Assembly (NCBI RefSeq): GCF_040678635.1
Contig: NZ_JBFATZ010000004.1
Location: 507,809 to 571,808, forward strand
Direction of reading: 5' to 3'
DNA: 64,000 bases
DNA from: Thermopolyspora sp040678635
Lineage (GTDB): Bacteria; Actinomycetota; Actinomycetes; Streptosporangiales; Streptosporangiaceae
Each line of letters opens with the position of its first letter. Position 1 is the first letter of the stretch. Shown here piece by piece: positions 1 through 8,775 of the stretch. The notes beneath the pieces are model-generated. The model was given only the letters and a program-made list of their open reading frames with translations, was not told the DNA's origin and did not search any database. Made by a program: the position numbers and the translations under genes.

Positions 1-2
1 TG

Positions 3-920
3 TGGTGGGGCCTGCTCAGGCAGATCGCGCTGCCCGCAGCCGGCATCACCGGGGCATGGTGGGCGGTCGGCGTGCTGCGACCGCAGGAGCCGGTCCGCGG
101 GTTCGTCGAGCGGGTCCTGCTGGCGGCGATCGTTCTCACGGTCTCGCTGACGATCGCCGGACTGGCCGCGAACATGGTCCGCTCGCTGACCCTCTCCCGA
201 TCGGGAGTGGCGCACTCGGCGAGCATCTTCGTCCTGCTGACCAGGGGCACGATCGTCGGCGTCGGCGTCCTGGTGCTGCTGCAGAGCATCGGCATCTCGG
301 TCGCGCCGCTGCTGACCGCTCTGGGCGTGGGTGGCCTCGCCGTCGCCCTCGCCCTGCAGGACACGCTGCGCAACCTGTTCGCCGGCATCCAGATCCTGGC
401 GTCGAAGAAGGTCCAGCCCGGCGACTACGTCCGCCTGGACACCGGCGAGGAGGGGTACGTCGACGACATCAACTGGCGCAACACCACAGTCCGCCAGTTG
501 TCCGGAAATATCGTGATCGTGCCCAACGCGCACCTCGCCGACACGGTCATGACGAACTACCACCAGCCCGCCGAGGAGATGTCCGTCTCCGTCCAGGTCG
601 GCGTGAGCTACGACAGCGACCTCGACGAGGTCGAACGCGTCACGCTCGAAGTGGCCCGCGACGTCATGCAAACCGTCGAGGGCGCCATGCCCGACCACGA
701 ACCGCTGATCCGCTTCAACACCTTCGCCGACTCCAGAATCAACTTCTCGGTGATCCTGCGAGCGAGCCAGCCGGCGGCCCAGTTCGTCATCGTGCACGAG
801 TTCATCAAGCGCCTGCACCGGCGCTACCGCGCCGAGAACATCGAGATCCCGTACCCGTCCCGCGAACTGGTCCTGTCCACCGCGGCCCCGAACACGGATC
901 GCGTGGATCTCACCGCCTGA
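3..920 (+). CDS. MscS-family mechanosensitive channel, 5' end beyond the window
   Basis: Small-conductance mechanosensitive channel family; such proteins open an ion pore in the cytoplasmic membrane under tension. The frame is open to the left edge, so the N-terminus is missing; a GTG at 72 is only an internal candidate start. Two or three hydrophobic segments precede the pore-type glycine/alanine-rich helix (TALGVGGLAVALALQD), followed directly by NLFAGIQIL and a beta domain with GDYV, the EGYVDDINWRNT segment and IVPNAHLADT, the usual order in MscS. The C-terminal alpha/beta domain runs to the stop. The pore helix and beta domain make the family call firm; the physiological role (osmotic release or other) is inferred. 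A strong hairpin lies just after the stop. Confidence 0.88.
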   Translation, partial: WWGLLRQIALPAAGITGAWWAVGVLRPQEPVRGFVERVLLAAIVLTVSLTIAGLAANMVRSLTLSRSGVAHSASIFVLLTRGTIVGVGVLVLLQSIGISVAPLLTALGVGGLAVALALQDTLRNLFAGIQILASKKVQPGDYVRLDTGEEGYVDDINWRNTTVRQLSGNIVIVPNAHLADTVMTNYHQPAEEMSVSVQVGVSYDSDLDEVERVTLEVARDVMQTVEGAMPDHEPLIRFNTFADSRINFSVILRASQPAAQFVIVHEFIKRLHRRYRAENIEIPYPSRELVLSTAAPNTDRVDLTA

Positions 921-929
921 CCAAGCGCT

Positions 930-966
930 CTCCTCGCCCGGTGATCAGCGGACCCCGGGCGAGGAG
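930..966. terminator. Perfect 12-bp inverted repeat between convergent genes
   Basis: Arms 930-941 (CTCCTCGCCCGG) and 955-966 are exact reverse complements with a 13-nt loop. It lies 9 bp after the MscS stop and upstream of the convergent HNH gene end. No T-tract, as is common in actinobacterial terminators. The rest of 967-1194 shows no gene I can support. Confidence 0.7.
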
Positions 967-1194
967 CCGGGCCGCGCCATCGATGCGACGAGCGCCCCAT
1001 GATGATCCGCGCCCCACGGCCGCTTCTCCTTCAGAAGATCGGCATCGGCCCAAGGCGGCGACCCGGCATTCGCCGGACATATTCCACGACGTCTCGCCTC
1101 GCCGAGAGTCCGCGAACGTCGGCCCGCCGCCCGCGTTCCGAATCGCCGAGGATCGGCTCAGGAGCCGGTGTCGGCACGTCGTCCCCGGGACGCG

Positions 1195-1962
1195 CTAGGC
1201 ACACTGCTCCAGCATCGCGGTCTTGTCGGCAGGGGTGACCGGCAGGTCGTACTTCAGCGCGACCTGAGCGAAACGCACCACATAGGCGCAGCGAATCTTG
1301 CGGGACGGCGGCAGCCAGGTAGCGGGGCTGGAATCCCCCTTGGAGGAGTTGGTGGACCCGTCCACACTCAGCAAATTGAGCGGATCGTTGGCGATCCGCA
1401 CCCGCTTCGCCTTCGACCACCGGGACGCCCCCATCTGCCAGTCATACGACAACGGCATCACATGGTCGATCTGCACCTCAGAGGCGTCCGACTTGCGCCA
1501 TTTGATGGTGGTCGCGGTGTAGGGGTCGTACACCGTCATCGACTCCAGCACGCAGTCCGAGCCGGACCGGTACTTCAGGTCCTTCCCGTCCCGCGCCAGG
1601 ATGTCATTGCGCGTGTCGCACCCGTTGCGCGCCAGTGGGATGTCGTCGGCGTTGTCCGCCCAGGCGTACCCGAACTCCTCACGGTCGTACCCGGTCTTAG
1701 GCCCGCGCCCCTTCGTGTCCACCTTCTCGATGAGGGCGCGGGCATCCTCCTTGTCCTTCGCCGAGGTGATGGGCGCGAGCCCAGGCTTGGTGCCGTCGGG
1801 GTTGTCGAGGGGGTTGACGCCCGTGGCCTTGGACGAATCCCCGGAGGCCCCGGACCGTCCGGAATCGGCGAGCCCTCCCAGGTCGCTTACCGGACCGCAT
1901 CCGGTCAGTACGGTCATGGCCGCCGTGATCGCCACGACCGTAGGTAAACCGCGCATGCCCAC
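1195..1962 (-). CDS. Secreted HNH-family nuclease-like lipoprotein (DUF1524 type)
   Basis: Predicted exported lipoprotein carrying an HNH-type nuclease fold. The N-terminus is a signal peptide ending in the lipobox LTGC, so the mature protein should be anchored outside the membrane. The C-terminal half has the DUF1524/GmrSD C-terminal signature: IDHVMPL (the His-containing first strand), then NDPLNLLSVDGSTNSSKGD and WLPP. The His and the N-x-L-N-L element match the beta-beta-alpha metal site. Length 255 aa from GTG at 1962; an ATG two codons in (1956) is an equally good start. Actinomycete genomes commonly encode secreted members, thought to degrade extracellular DNA; the substrate here is not shown by sequence. 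It stands alone. Confidence 0.85.
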   Translation of the reverse strand: MGMRGLPTVVAITAAMTVLTGCGPVSDLGGLADSGRSGASGDSSKATGVNPLDNPDGTKPGLAPITSAKDKEDARALIEKVDTKGRGPKTGYDREEFGYAWADNADDIPLARNGCDTRNDILARDGKDLKYRSGSDCVLESMTVYDPYTATTIKWRKSDASEVQIDHVMPLSYDWQMGASRWSKAKRVRIANDPLNLLSVDGSTNSSKGDSSPATWLPPSRKIRCAYVVRFAQVALKYDLPVTPADKTAMLEQCA

Positions 1963-2092
1963 CCCAAACCCAGGTCATCGACGTGTAACGCCTAGGTATA
2001 GCAAATGCCCACGAGAGGAGCGATTAGCGCATCGCCCATATAACGGTCGCGCGCGACCTGATCCTCGGCACGACGCCAAGCCGGATCGCGGT

Positions 2093-2112
2093 TCTTCGGC
2101 CGCGACCGAAGA
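2093..2112. terminator. Small hairpin downstream of the DUF6119 gene
   Basis: Seven-bp stem (TCTTCGG / CCGAAGA) with a 6-nt loop, between the 3' end of the DUF6119 gene (minus strand, ending 2136) and the HNH gene start. It may terminate the DUF6119 transcript; weak call. Confidence 0.35.
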
Positions 2113-2135
2113 TGCCGACGACCCGGCCTGTACGG

Positions 2136-3782
2136 CTATCGCGCCGGTGCCAGAGGAATGCCGATGACCTCGACCTCGACGTCATAGTGCGACTTCAGGG
2201 TGGCGGCCATGTTGACGAGCACGACCTGAGAGAAGGGGAAGAGGGTCCCGGATGTGAGCGTCCGGCCGGTGGTCAGGTGGATCGCGAAGACGACCTTCCT
2301 GGGCCGATAGCCGGAGGAAACGGTCCTGGCGCCCGCGCTGACCTCGGCGACGATCTCGCTGAAGCCGCGCCTGGCCTCGGGCTCGTTGAAAAGCGTTTCG
2401 ACGGCGACGAGCGCTTGGTTGAACAGGTGGCTCAGAGGTCCGGAACCGTTCGCGGGCTTGACGCAGACGAGCTCGCCGTCCGGCCCGAGGAGATCACAGA
2501 CTTCGAACCCCGTGTGACGGTGGAGTGCGGTCCGGACATTCTTGCGATCCAGGCACAGGTATCTGGCCTGGCCGAGTTCGTGCTGCACACGCGTGTTGTA
2601 GTGTGGCTCGTGCTCGCCCTTCTCCCATGGCGGCAGAACCGTCTTGGGGTTCGCGACGATCAACTCGTCGACCTGCTTGCGGATGGAGTTCAGGAACTCG
2701 GTTCCGCTCTCGTGCCATTCGCCGTCAATGAGGAAGTACTGCCGGGCTCCCATGGTCAAGCCGGCCTCTATGAAGCGGATGGCCGACGCGCTCCCGATCG
2801 ACCTCGCCCCGTCGCGACTGTCCGACAGCTCAATTCGGCCGTGTCGCAGCGCCGCAGCCGGGGTGCTGCGGTTCAGGACGCGGCATCGGCTCAGGATGTC
2901 GTCCAGGTCCAGATGGGGCCTGCCACGCAGCAACGCCGATCCGATCCTGATGTTGTACGACACGGTCTCGGCCAGCCGGGGGATGAGGTCGACGGGCACG
3001 GCCAGGCCGAGGGGAATGTCGACCGCGCCACGCAGTCCCTCGTCGAGCCCGGCGTCGAGGCGCTCGATGAGGCCGGCGTCCCGCACAGGCCGAATCGCCT
3101 CGATGAACGCGAAGCTCGGGTGGGCTTCCGTCGCGCAGATCTTGTTGATCTGCTTGAGCATGGCGACGAGCTTGACGTTGTCCAAGGGGATGGGCAGCCG
3201 CAGTCCCGCCGCCCCCTCGACCGTCACCGTCCCGCCCGTCTCCAGGCCGAAGGCGTCCGTGGCCAGCTCGCCGCCGAGCCTGCGCACGATCTCGTCGTGC
3301 CGCCGGATCCCGATGCTGTCGATGGGCAGGCCGGACGGCACGAACGTGGCGTCCTGGCGGCCCATGCGGGTCATCGACCGGCGAAAGATGTCGCGCACGC
3401 GGTCGGGGTCGACCGCGCGGACCGCGAACCTGAGCCCGAAGTCGGCCTCCTTCAGCTCGTCCGGCACGAGCCGGAAGCCCTGGCCGAACCCGATGGCGAA
3501 GACCTTGCCCTCCACGGCGACCAAGAGCAGCGCGGCGGCCTTCTTGTCGTCGAGCGAGGTGTCCTCGCCGACGAGCCGGGCGAGGTCGGCGGACCAGTCG
3601 ACCTCCGCAATCTTGAAGTGCCCGCGGACGAGGTAGGCGACCGCTCCGGCGGGAAACTCAGGAAAGATCGGCGCGAACTCGCGCTCGTCGAGAAGTTCCC
3701 CGTCGAGCGCGTAGAACAGTCCTTCGAGAGTGGGCTCGACGCCCTGCAGGCGGTAGAGCGTGACAACACGGTTCTCGGCCAT
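2136..3782 (-). CDS. DUF6119 / TIGR04141 family sporadically distributed protein
   Basis: 548 aa. The opening (TLYRLQGV), the block CVKPANGSGPLSHLFNQA near residues 435-455 and a His-rich stretch HEPHYNTRVQ near 390 match my memory of the TIGR04141/DUF6119 family. Its members are scattered among bacteria and often sit beside restriction-modification or other defence genes; their biochemical activity is unknown to me. The ATG at 3782 has GGAG 5 nt upstream, so I prefer it to an upstream in-frame start at 3887, which would add 35 low-complexity residues. No signal peptide or membrane segment; presumably cytoplasmic. It is divergent from the HTH-methyltransferase operon and may be co-inherited with it as an extra effector. 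Function is not claimed. Confidence 0.75.
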   Translation of the reverse strand: MAENRVVTLYRLQGVEPTLEGLFYALDGELLDEREFAPIFPEFPAGAVAYLVRGHFKIAEVDWSADLARLVGEDTSLDDKKAAALLLVAVEGKVFAIGFGQGFRLVPDELKEADFGLRFAVRAVDPDRVRDIFRRSMTRMGRQDATFVPSGLPIDSIGIRRHDEIVRRLGGELATDAFGLETGGTVTVEGAAGLRLPIPLDNVKLVAMLKQINKICATEAHPSFAFIEAIRPVRDAGLIERLDAGLDEGLRGAVDIPLGLAVPVDLIPRLAETVSYNIRIGSALLRGRPHLDLDDILSRCRVLNRSTPAAALRHGRIELSDSRDGARSIGSASAIRFIEAGLTMGARQYFLIDGEWHESGTEFLNSIRKQVDELIVANPKTVLPPWEKGEHEPHYNTRVQHELGQARYLCLDRKNVRTALHRHTGFEVCDLLGPDGELVCVKPANGSGPLSHLFNQALVAVETLFNEPEARRGFSEIVAEVSAGARTVSSGYRPRKVVFAIHLTTGRTLTSGTLFPFSQVVLVNMAATLKSHYDVEVEVIGIPLAPAR

Positions 3783-4115
3783 GAAGGCTCCAAGGAATGG
3801 CGGGCCGCGTCTCCAAGCACGGCCGGTGAGGAACGGAGGCCGTCGTGGAACCGGCCCAGGGTGCGCGGCGTGGACGAATCCGCGCATGAAAGGTGCCTGC
3901 GGTCACGGAGCGGCTTGAAGAAGGGCAGGACGAGCCCGATGTGGAACGACCGCGCCATGAGTGTGCCCCCGAGTCATCATCTGCTCGGGGGGCCTGCTCG
4001 GCTTACGTCTTGGTCATCAATCTGGACCTCTCGCGGTGACGTGCGCCGTGAAGGAACGGTGTGAGGGTTTCGGTCCTGCTACAGCAGAAGCGCCGCCCGG
4101 GGACCAGCAGCGGCA
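3783..4115. other. Divergent intergenic region with a GC-rich hairpin
   Basis: Separates the DUF6119 gene (minus) from the HTH-methyltransferase operon (plus). It contains an 8-bp perfect inverted repeat (CCCCCGAG, 3966-3973; CTCGGGGG, 3984-3991) with a 10-nt loop. This could insulate the two divergent promoters or act as an operator. I see no convincing gene here. Confidence 0.4.
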
Positions 4116-4162
4116 CTGCAAGCACTCTCATAGGACAACATAGGGTGAAAGCACTGTCAAAC
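4116..4162 (+). promoter_or_regulatory. Probable promoter of the first HTH-methyltransferase operon
   Basis: TAGGGT at 4141-4146 is a good actinomycete -10 hexamer; CTGCAA at 4116-4121 is a poor -35 at 19 bp. The word TGTCAAAC (4155-4162) lies just downstream. The paralogous operon has the same pair, TAGGGT then TGTCAAAC, upstream of its first gene (21346-21361), which suggests a shared operator, possibly for the HTH domain of the first gene product. Inference only. Confidence 0.45.
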
Positions 4163-4235
4163 CTATTACCATGACTAAGCATACGTTTACACGGGGCGAG
4201 TGCCGACAAACCTCCTCTTTTGGCAGGATGAGGAG

Positions 4236-6404
4236 GTGTCACCGAAATCGGAGCAGTTGACGGCCGCCGAGATCTCACGTCTCGCGGGAGTCACGCGAGC
4301 GACGGTCAGCAACTGGCGGCGTCGTCATGCGGACTTTCCCCAGCCTTCAGGCGGCTCGGCGGCAAGCCCGACCTACGACCGCAAGGCGGTCGAAAGCTGG
4401 CTGGCCGCGCGTGGGCAACTCCCGAAGCCGTCGCTTCATCAGGAACTGCTGGACCAGTTGCGCAAGCTGTCGGACGACGCGACGCCGGAGCGTCTGGCGG
4501 CCCTGTTCCTCGCCGTTCGCCGTACGGACGAGGCCGAGCGCCGGAGGCTCAGCGAACTTCCGGACGAGGACCTTCTCCCGCACATACGGGCGGCGATAGG
4601 AGACCTGATCCCCGACCCCGTGAAGCCCACCCAGCCCAGGCTCACTTCGTATATGGCGCTCATGGCACGCACTCTCCTCCTGTCGTTGAAGGACCGTGAT
4701 GTCCGCGAGGTCCTGGACGTATTCCAGAGCGCGCGGTGGCCCGACGCGAGTTCCGCCCGAGCCGGACACGACACCCCGGAGGACGTCGCCGACCTGATGG
4801 CCGCGCTCGTCGAGCGGCGACCGTACCCGGCGAGCGTCTTCGACCCCGCCTGCGGTTCGGGCGAACTTCTGGTTGCGGCCGGGCGGCGCGGTGCCGCGAA
4901 GCTCTTCGGGCAGGACCTGTCCTCCACCCAGGCCGATATGGCGAGATTCCGCGTCGGCGTCCTCGTGCCGGAGGCCGGAGTGCGGCTGCGTACGGGAGAC
5001 AGCCTCCGACAGGACGCCTTCCCGGAACTGACCGCCGAGGCCGTGTTGTGCAACCCGCCCTACGCCGACCGTGGCTGGGGGCAGGACGAACTGGGCTACG
5101 ACACCCGCTGGATGTACGGGGTGCCCAACAAGAAGGAGCCCGAGTTCGCCTGGGTGCAGCACTGCCTGGCCCATCTGGAGCCGGATGGGCAGGCGGTCAT
5201 CCTGCTGCCACCCTCGGTAGCCGAACGACCCGGCGGGCGGAAGATCCGAGCCGAGCTGGTACGGCGCAACGTCCTCCAAGCGATCATCGCCCTGCCCCCG
5301 GGAGCGGCACCGCCTCCGCATGTAGGCCTACATCTGTGGATCCTTCGCCGACCCTCCGCGGCCCGGCCGGACACGCCCCGGGTGCTCTTCATCGATACGG
5401 CGAAGCCCTCCGTGATCACTTTCGGAACTGGCAGCGGGAAGTCCACAGCATGGGTCGCGGCCTTGAGAAAGACCATTGAGGGGGAGGAACCGCGTTATTC
5501 ATTGCGGACAGAACTTCGCGACGTCATACTCAAAGACTGGCGAAGCTTCCAAGATGCGCCAGAAGACTTCGTGACGGCATCAGGCATCGCGCGTGCCGTG
5601 CCCGCGCTGGACCTCCTCGACGAGAGCGTCGACCTGACGCCCAGCCGTCACGTTCGCGCGGCGCCTCCGGCCGCTGAACCGCAGTCGTACGCCGAGGACA
5701 CACGAGCCACCCGGCTGCAACTGAGACGCGCGCTCGATCTACTGTCGGCGGCGAGCGGCGGTGAGGACTGGAAGGCCGTCGGCGCGAGGGCCGCCTCATG
5801 GCGCACCGCCACCGTCGCCGATCTCGTACGCGGTGGTGCCATCGGACTTCATCGGGCGAAGGTGCCGTCGCGCGAGAAACAAGCGACAGACCCGGATGAT
5901 GCAGTACAACAGGCCGACGCACGTGTCCTCACAGCGGGCGATGTCATTACAGATCAACCGGCTTCGGGCAGACTCCCGGAAAGTCCCATCGCCGAACCTC
6001 TGCGAATACAACGCGGCGATGTCCTGCTTCCAGAGATCCTGCATGACGGTTCTGGCACCGCCCGCGTCGCGGAGGATCGCGACGTGGACACCGTTCTCGG
6101 CCCGAATCTTTACCTGTTCCGTCCTGACCTGAATCGTATCGATTCATGGTTTCTTGCAGGCTTTTTGTCAGCCGAAGAAAACCTGAACAGCACCGCCACT
6201 GGCAGTACGATCGTGCGCGTTGACGCGCGCCGCCTCCGTGTCCCGCTGCTCCCACTCGAGGAGCAGCGGCGGTACGGCAGGGCGTTTCGCAGGATGGCCG
6301 CCCTGCGAAGATCGGCCACCCTCACCGCCCGACTGGCCGCGGAGACCGCTCGGCAGTACACCGCTGGCCTGACCAGCGGAGTGCTCCTCCCGCCGGATGA
6401 CTGA
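4236..6404 (+). CDS. HTH-fused N6-adenine DNA methyltransferase with C-terminal specificity-like domain
   Basis: 722 aa, first gene of the island 1 operon. Residues ~8-45 form a helix-turn-helix with recognition helix ATVSNWRRRH. The central N6-adenine methyltransferase domain has SAM motif I DPACGSGE at ~203-210 and an intact catalytic motif NPPY at N273. The last ~150 residues resemble a type I S-subunit half (GDVLLPEI, then LPLLPLEEQRRYGRAF). Thus one chain carries regulator, methylase and recognition-like parts. GTG at 4236 (AGGA 7 nt upstream) leaves the same spacing to the HTH as in the paralogue at 21382; an upstream GTG at 4200 is possible. HsdM follows 38 bp downstream. Likely a DNA modification enzyme, perhaps self-regulating; whether it acts with HsdM/HsdS is unknown. 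Confidence 0.8.
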   Translation: MSPKSEQLTAAEISRLAGVTRATVSNWRRRHADFPQPSGGSAASPTYDRKAVESWLAARGQLPKPSLHQELLDQLRKLSDDATPERLAALFLAVRRTDEAERRRLSELPDEDLLPHIRAAIGDLIPDPVKPTQPRLTSYMALMARTLLLSLKDRDVREVLDVFQSARWPDASSARAGHDTPEDVADLMAALVERRPYPASVFDPACGSGELLVAAGRRGAAKLFGQDLSSTQADMARFRVGVLVPEAGVRLRTGDSLRQDAFPELTAEAVLCNPPYADRGWGQDELGYDTRWMYGVPNKKEPEFAWVQHCLAHLEPDGQAVILLPPSVAERPGGRKIRAELVRRNVLQAIIALPPGAAPPPHVGLHLWILRRPSAARPDTPRVLFIDTAKPSVITFGTGSGKSTAWVAALRKTIEGEEPRYSLRTELRDVILKDWRSFQDAPEDFVTASGIARAVPALDLLDESVDLTPSRHVRAAPPAAEPQSYAEDTRATRLQLRRALDLLSAASGGEDWKAVGARAASWRTATVADLVRGGAIGLHRAKVPSREKQATDPDDAVQQADARVLTAGDVITDQPASGRLPESPIAEPLRIQRGDVLLPEILHDGSGTARVAEDRDVDTVLGPNLYLFRPDLNRIDSWFLAGFLSAEENLNSTATGSTIVRVDARRLRVPLLPLEEQRRYGRAFRRMAALRRSATLTARLAAETARQYTAGLTSGVLLPPDD

Positions 6405-6442
6405 CGGCCCGCCGACCGACCCCGAGCACCGAAAGGAATCTT

Positions 6443-8479
6443 TTGAACCACAGCAAGGTCGCCGAACTTGTGAACCACGCATGGTCGGTCGCCGATCTCC
6501 TGCGTGGTGACTACAAGCAGTCGGACTATGGCAAGGTCATCCTGCCGTTCACCGTATTGCGCCGTCTCGAATGCGTGCTGGAGCCGACGCGGGACAAGGT
6601 TCTGGCCACCGTCAAACAACTCGCCGGCCAGGACATCGACGTGGACGCCTTCCTCCGCCGGGCATCCGGCCACAGCTTCTACAACACCAGCGCCTACACG
6701 CTGAAGGCGATCGCCGGGGACGCCGACCAAACGGCCAGGCACCTTCTCTCCTACATCGGGGCGTTCTCCCCCAACGCCCAAGAGGTGATGGAGAAGTACG
6801 AGTTCGCCCAGCACATCAAGAGACTGGACGGAGCGAACCTGCTGTACAAGGTCGTGGGGCGGTTCGCCGATCTGGACCTGCGGCCGGTGCGGCTCGACGC
6901 GGACGGGAAGGTGGAGCGCGACGCGGAGGGCAACCCCATCGTGATCGTCTCAAATCATGACATGGGGTACGTCTTCGAGGACCTGATCCGCCGTTTCGCG
7001 GAGCAGTCCAACGAGATCGCCGGTGAGCACTTCACACCGCGTGAGGTCATCGAACTGATGGTCAACATGCTGCTTGCCCCCGACGACGATCTCCTGGCCG
7101 TTCCCGGCGCGTCCCGCCAGGTGCTCGACCCGGTCTGCGGGACCGGCGGCATGCTCAGCGCGGCCGAGGAGCACATCCGCAGCCTGAACCCCGACGCGTC
7201 GGTCCAGCTCTTCGGCCAAGAGCTCAATCCGGAGTCATGGGCGATCTGCCGCTCCGATTTGATGATCAAGGGCCAGAACGCGGAGAACATCAAGTTCGGC
7301 AACTCCTTCAGCGACGACGGGCATCGCGGCGCGACGTTCGACTACATGCTCGCCAACCCGCCGTTCGGGGTGGACTGGAAAAAGGTGAAGCAGGAGGTTG
7401 AGGAGGAACACGAACGGCTCGGCGAAAGCGGCCGTTTCGGTGCCGGCCTGCCAAGGATCAACGACGGCTCGCTGCTCTTCCTCCAGCACATGATCTCCAA
7501 GATGAAGCCGGTCGAGAAGGGCGGCAGTCGCGTCGCCATCGTCTTCAACGGCTCTCCCCTCTTCACTGGCGCGGCCGACTCCGGGGAGTCGCGGATCCGC
7601 CGCTGGATCCTGGAGAACGACTGGCTCGAAGCCATCGTCGCCCTCCCTGACCAGCTCTTCTACAACACCGGCATCTCCACTTACTTGTGGATTCTCACCA
7701 ACCGGAAGGACGCCGACCACCAGGGCAAGGTCATCCTGCTGGACGCCCGCGATTACTGGACCACGATGCGCAAATCCCTCGGAGACAAGCGCAAGTACAT
7801 CTCAAAGGCCCACATCGCCGAACTGACGCACCTGTACGGCGAAGCGCTCCAGGTGGCCGCCGACCCCGAACACCCACTGCACGCCAAGGTCAAGGTCTTC
7901 AAGAACACCGACTTCGGCTACCGGCGCATCACCGTGGAGCGCCCCCTGAAACTCCGCTTCGAGATCACCGACGCGACCCTCACGGCAGTGAGCGAGTCGA
8001 AGGCGCTGGCCAAGCATGTCAAGCCGGACGTGATGGCGGATGCCCTCAAGCCGCTTCTCGGCCAGAGCTGGGACAAGAAGGCCGACGCCTTCGACGCCGT
8101 TCGCAAGGCGATGGCCGAAGCCGGGGTGATGTGGCCTTCCGCCCAGCCCTTCCGCGCCGCCCTGCGTGACGCCATCGGTGTCCGAGACCTGGAAGGGGAG
8201 GTGCAACTGAAAAAGGGCGAACCCGAGCCCGATCCCGAGTTGCGCGACCATGAGAACGTGCCGCTGGATCAGGACGTGGACGAGTATCTGCGACGCGAAG
8301 TCCTGCCACATATCCCCGACGCCTGGATCGACCACACTAAGACCAAAATCGGCTACGAGATCCCCTTTGCCCGGCATTTCTACGTCTGCAATCCTCCCAG
8401 TCCTCTGGCTGCGATCGATGCGGAACTCAGGGCCCTTGAAACAGAGATGCAGAGTCTCCTGGGCGAGGTGACTCGGTGA
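6443..8479 (+). CDS. hsdM: Type I restriction-modification methylase subunit HsdM
   Basis: 678 aa. Type I M subunit: HsdM N-terminal helical domain (WSVADLLRGDYKQSDYGKV, FTVLRRL), then the N6-adenine methyltransferase domain with motif I DPVCGTGGML and catalytic NPPF at N305, and the conserved GEHFTPREVIELM element before it. TTG start at 6443 with GAAAGGA 5 nt upstream. It shares most features with HsdM of island 2 (23397-25418). In a type I enzyme two M subunits bind one S subunit and methylate adenine; here the downstream S gene is a stub, so the specificity partner would have to be the stub, another HsdS, or the C-terminal domain of the upstream methyltransferase. Its stop overlaps the stub start by 4 bp. 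Confidence 0.92.
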   Translation: MNHSKVAELVNHAWSVADLLRGDYKQSDYGKVILPFTVLRRLECVLEPTRDKVLATVKQLAGQDIDVDAFLRRASGHSFYNTSAYTLKAIAGDADQTARHLLSYIGAFSPNAQEVMEKYEFAQHIKRLDGANLLYKVVGRFADLDLRPVRLDADGKVERDAEGNPIVIVSNHDMGYVFEDLIRRFAEQSNEIAGEHFTPREVIELMVNMLLAPDDDLLAVPGASRQVLDPVCGTGGMLSAAEEHIRSLNPDASVQLFGQELNPESWAICRSDLMIKGQNAENIKFGNSFSDDGHRGATFDYMLANPPFGVDWKKVKQEVEEEHERLGESGRFGAGLPRINDGSLLFLQHMISKMKPVEKGGSRVAIVFNGSPLFTGAADSGESRIRRWILENDWLEAIVALPDQLFYNTGISTYLWILTNRKDADHQGKVILLDARDYWTTMRKSLGDKRKYISKAHIAELTHLYGEALQVAADPEHPLHAKVKVFKNTDFGYRRITVERPLKLRFEITDATLTAVSESKALAKHVKPDVMADALKPLLGQSWDKKADAFDAVRKAMAEAGVMWPSAQPFRAALRDAIGVRDLEGEVQLKKGEPEPDPELRDHENVPLDQDVDEYLRREVLPHIPDAWIDHTKTKIGYEIPFARHFYVCNPPSPLAAIDAELRALETEMQSLLGEVTR

Positions 8480-8775
8480 GCACCTTGGCACCATGGCTTG
8501 AGCAATCAAAGTGGCCTACTATGCCCATACGATGGGTGGCTAAACCCGGACCTGGCCAGGTCGCCTCATTCATTGCTCCCGTTCCGGCGCTGCCCGTGCA
8601 GCAAAGACGCGTTACACAATTAGATACAATGTTGGACAACCTGTCGAAAGTAAAATCTCGTCCTACGCGGCGAATCACCCTATTGGAAGAACATCGCCAG
8701 GCTTTGATCACGGCGGCCGTCATTGGCGCCTTCGATATGTCGAACGCCAGCGGACAAGGAATTGATGTGTCGTGA
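8476..8775 (+). pseudogene. hsdS: HsdS stub: type I specificity subunit lacking both target-recognition domains
   Basis: Only 99 aa against about 430 for HsdS of island 2. The C-terminal part (PALPVQQRRVTQLD, then LLEEHRQALITAAVIG) clearly matches the end of a type I S subunit, and the first residues (WPTMPIRWVA) look like an S-subunit N-terminus. The ~300 residues of the two target-recognition domains are missing, yet the frame is intact and both ends are translationally coupled: GTGA overlap with HsdM before it and with the ATPase after it. It is either an in-frame deletion relic or a retained mini-S that bridges M subunits without sequence recognition. Its base composition is lower in GC than the flanking genes, as in HsdS of island 2. 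Confidence 0.8.
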
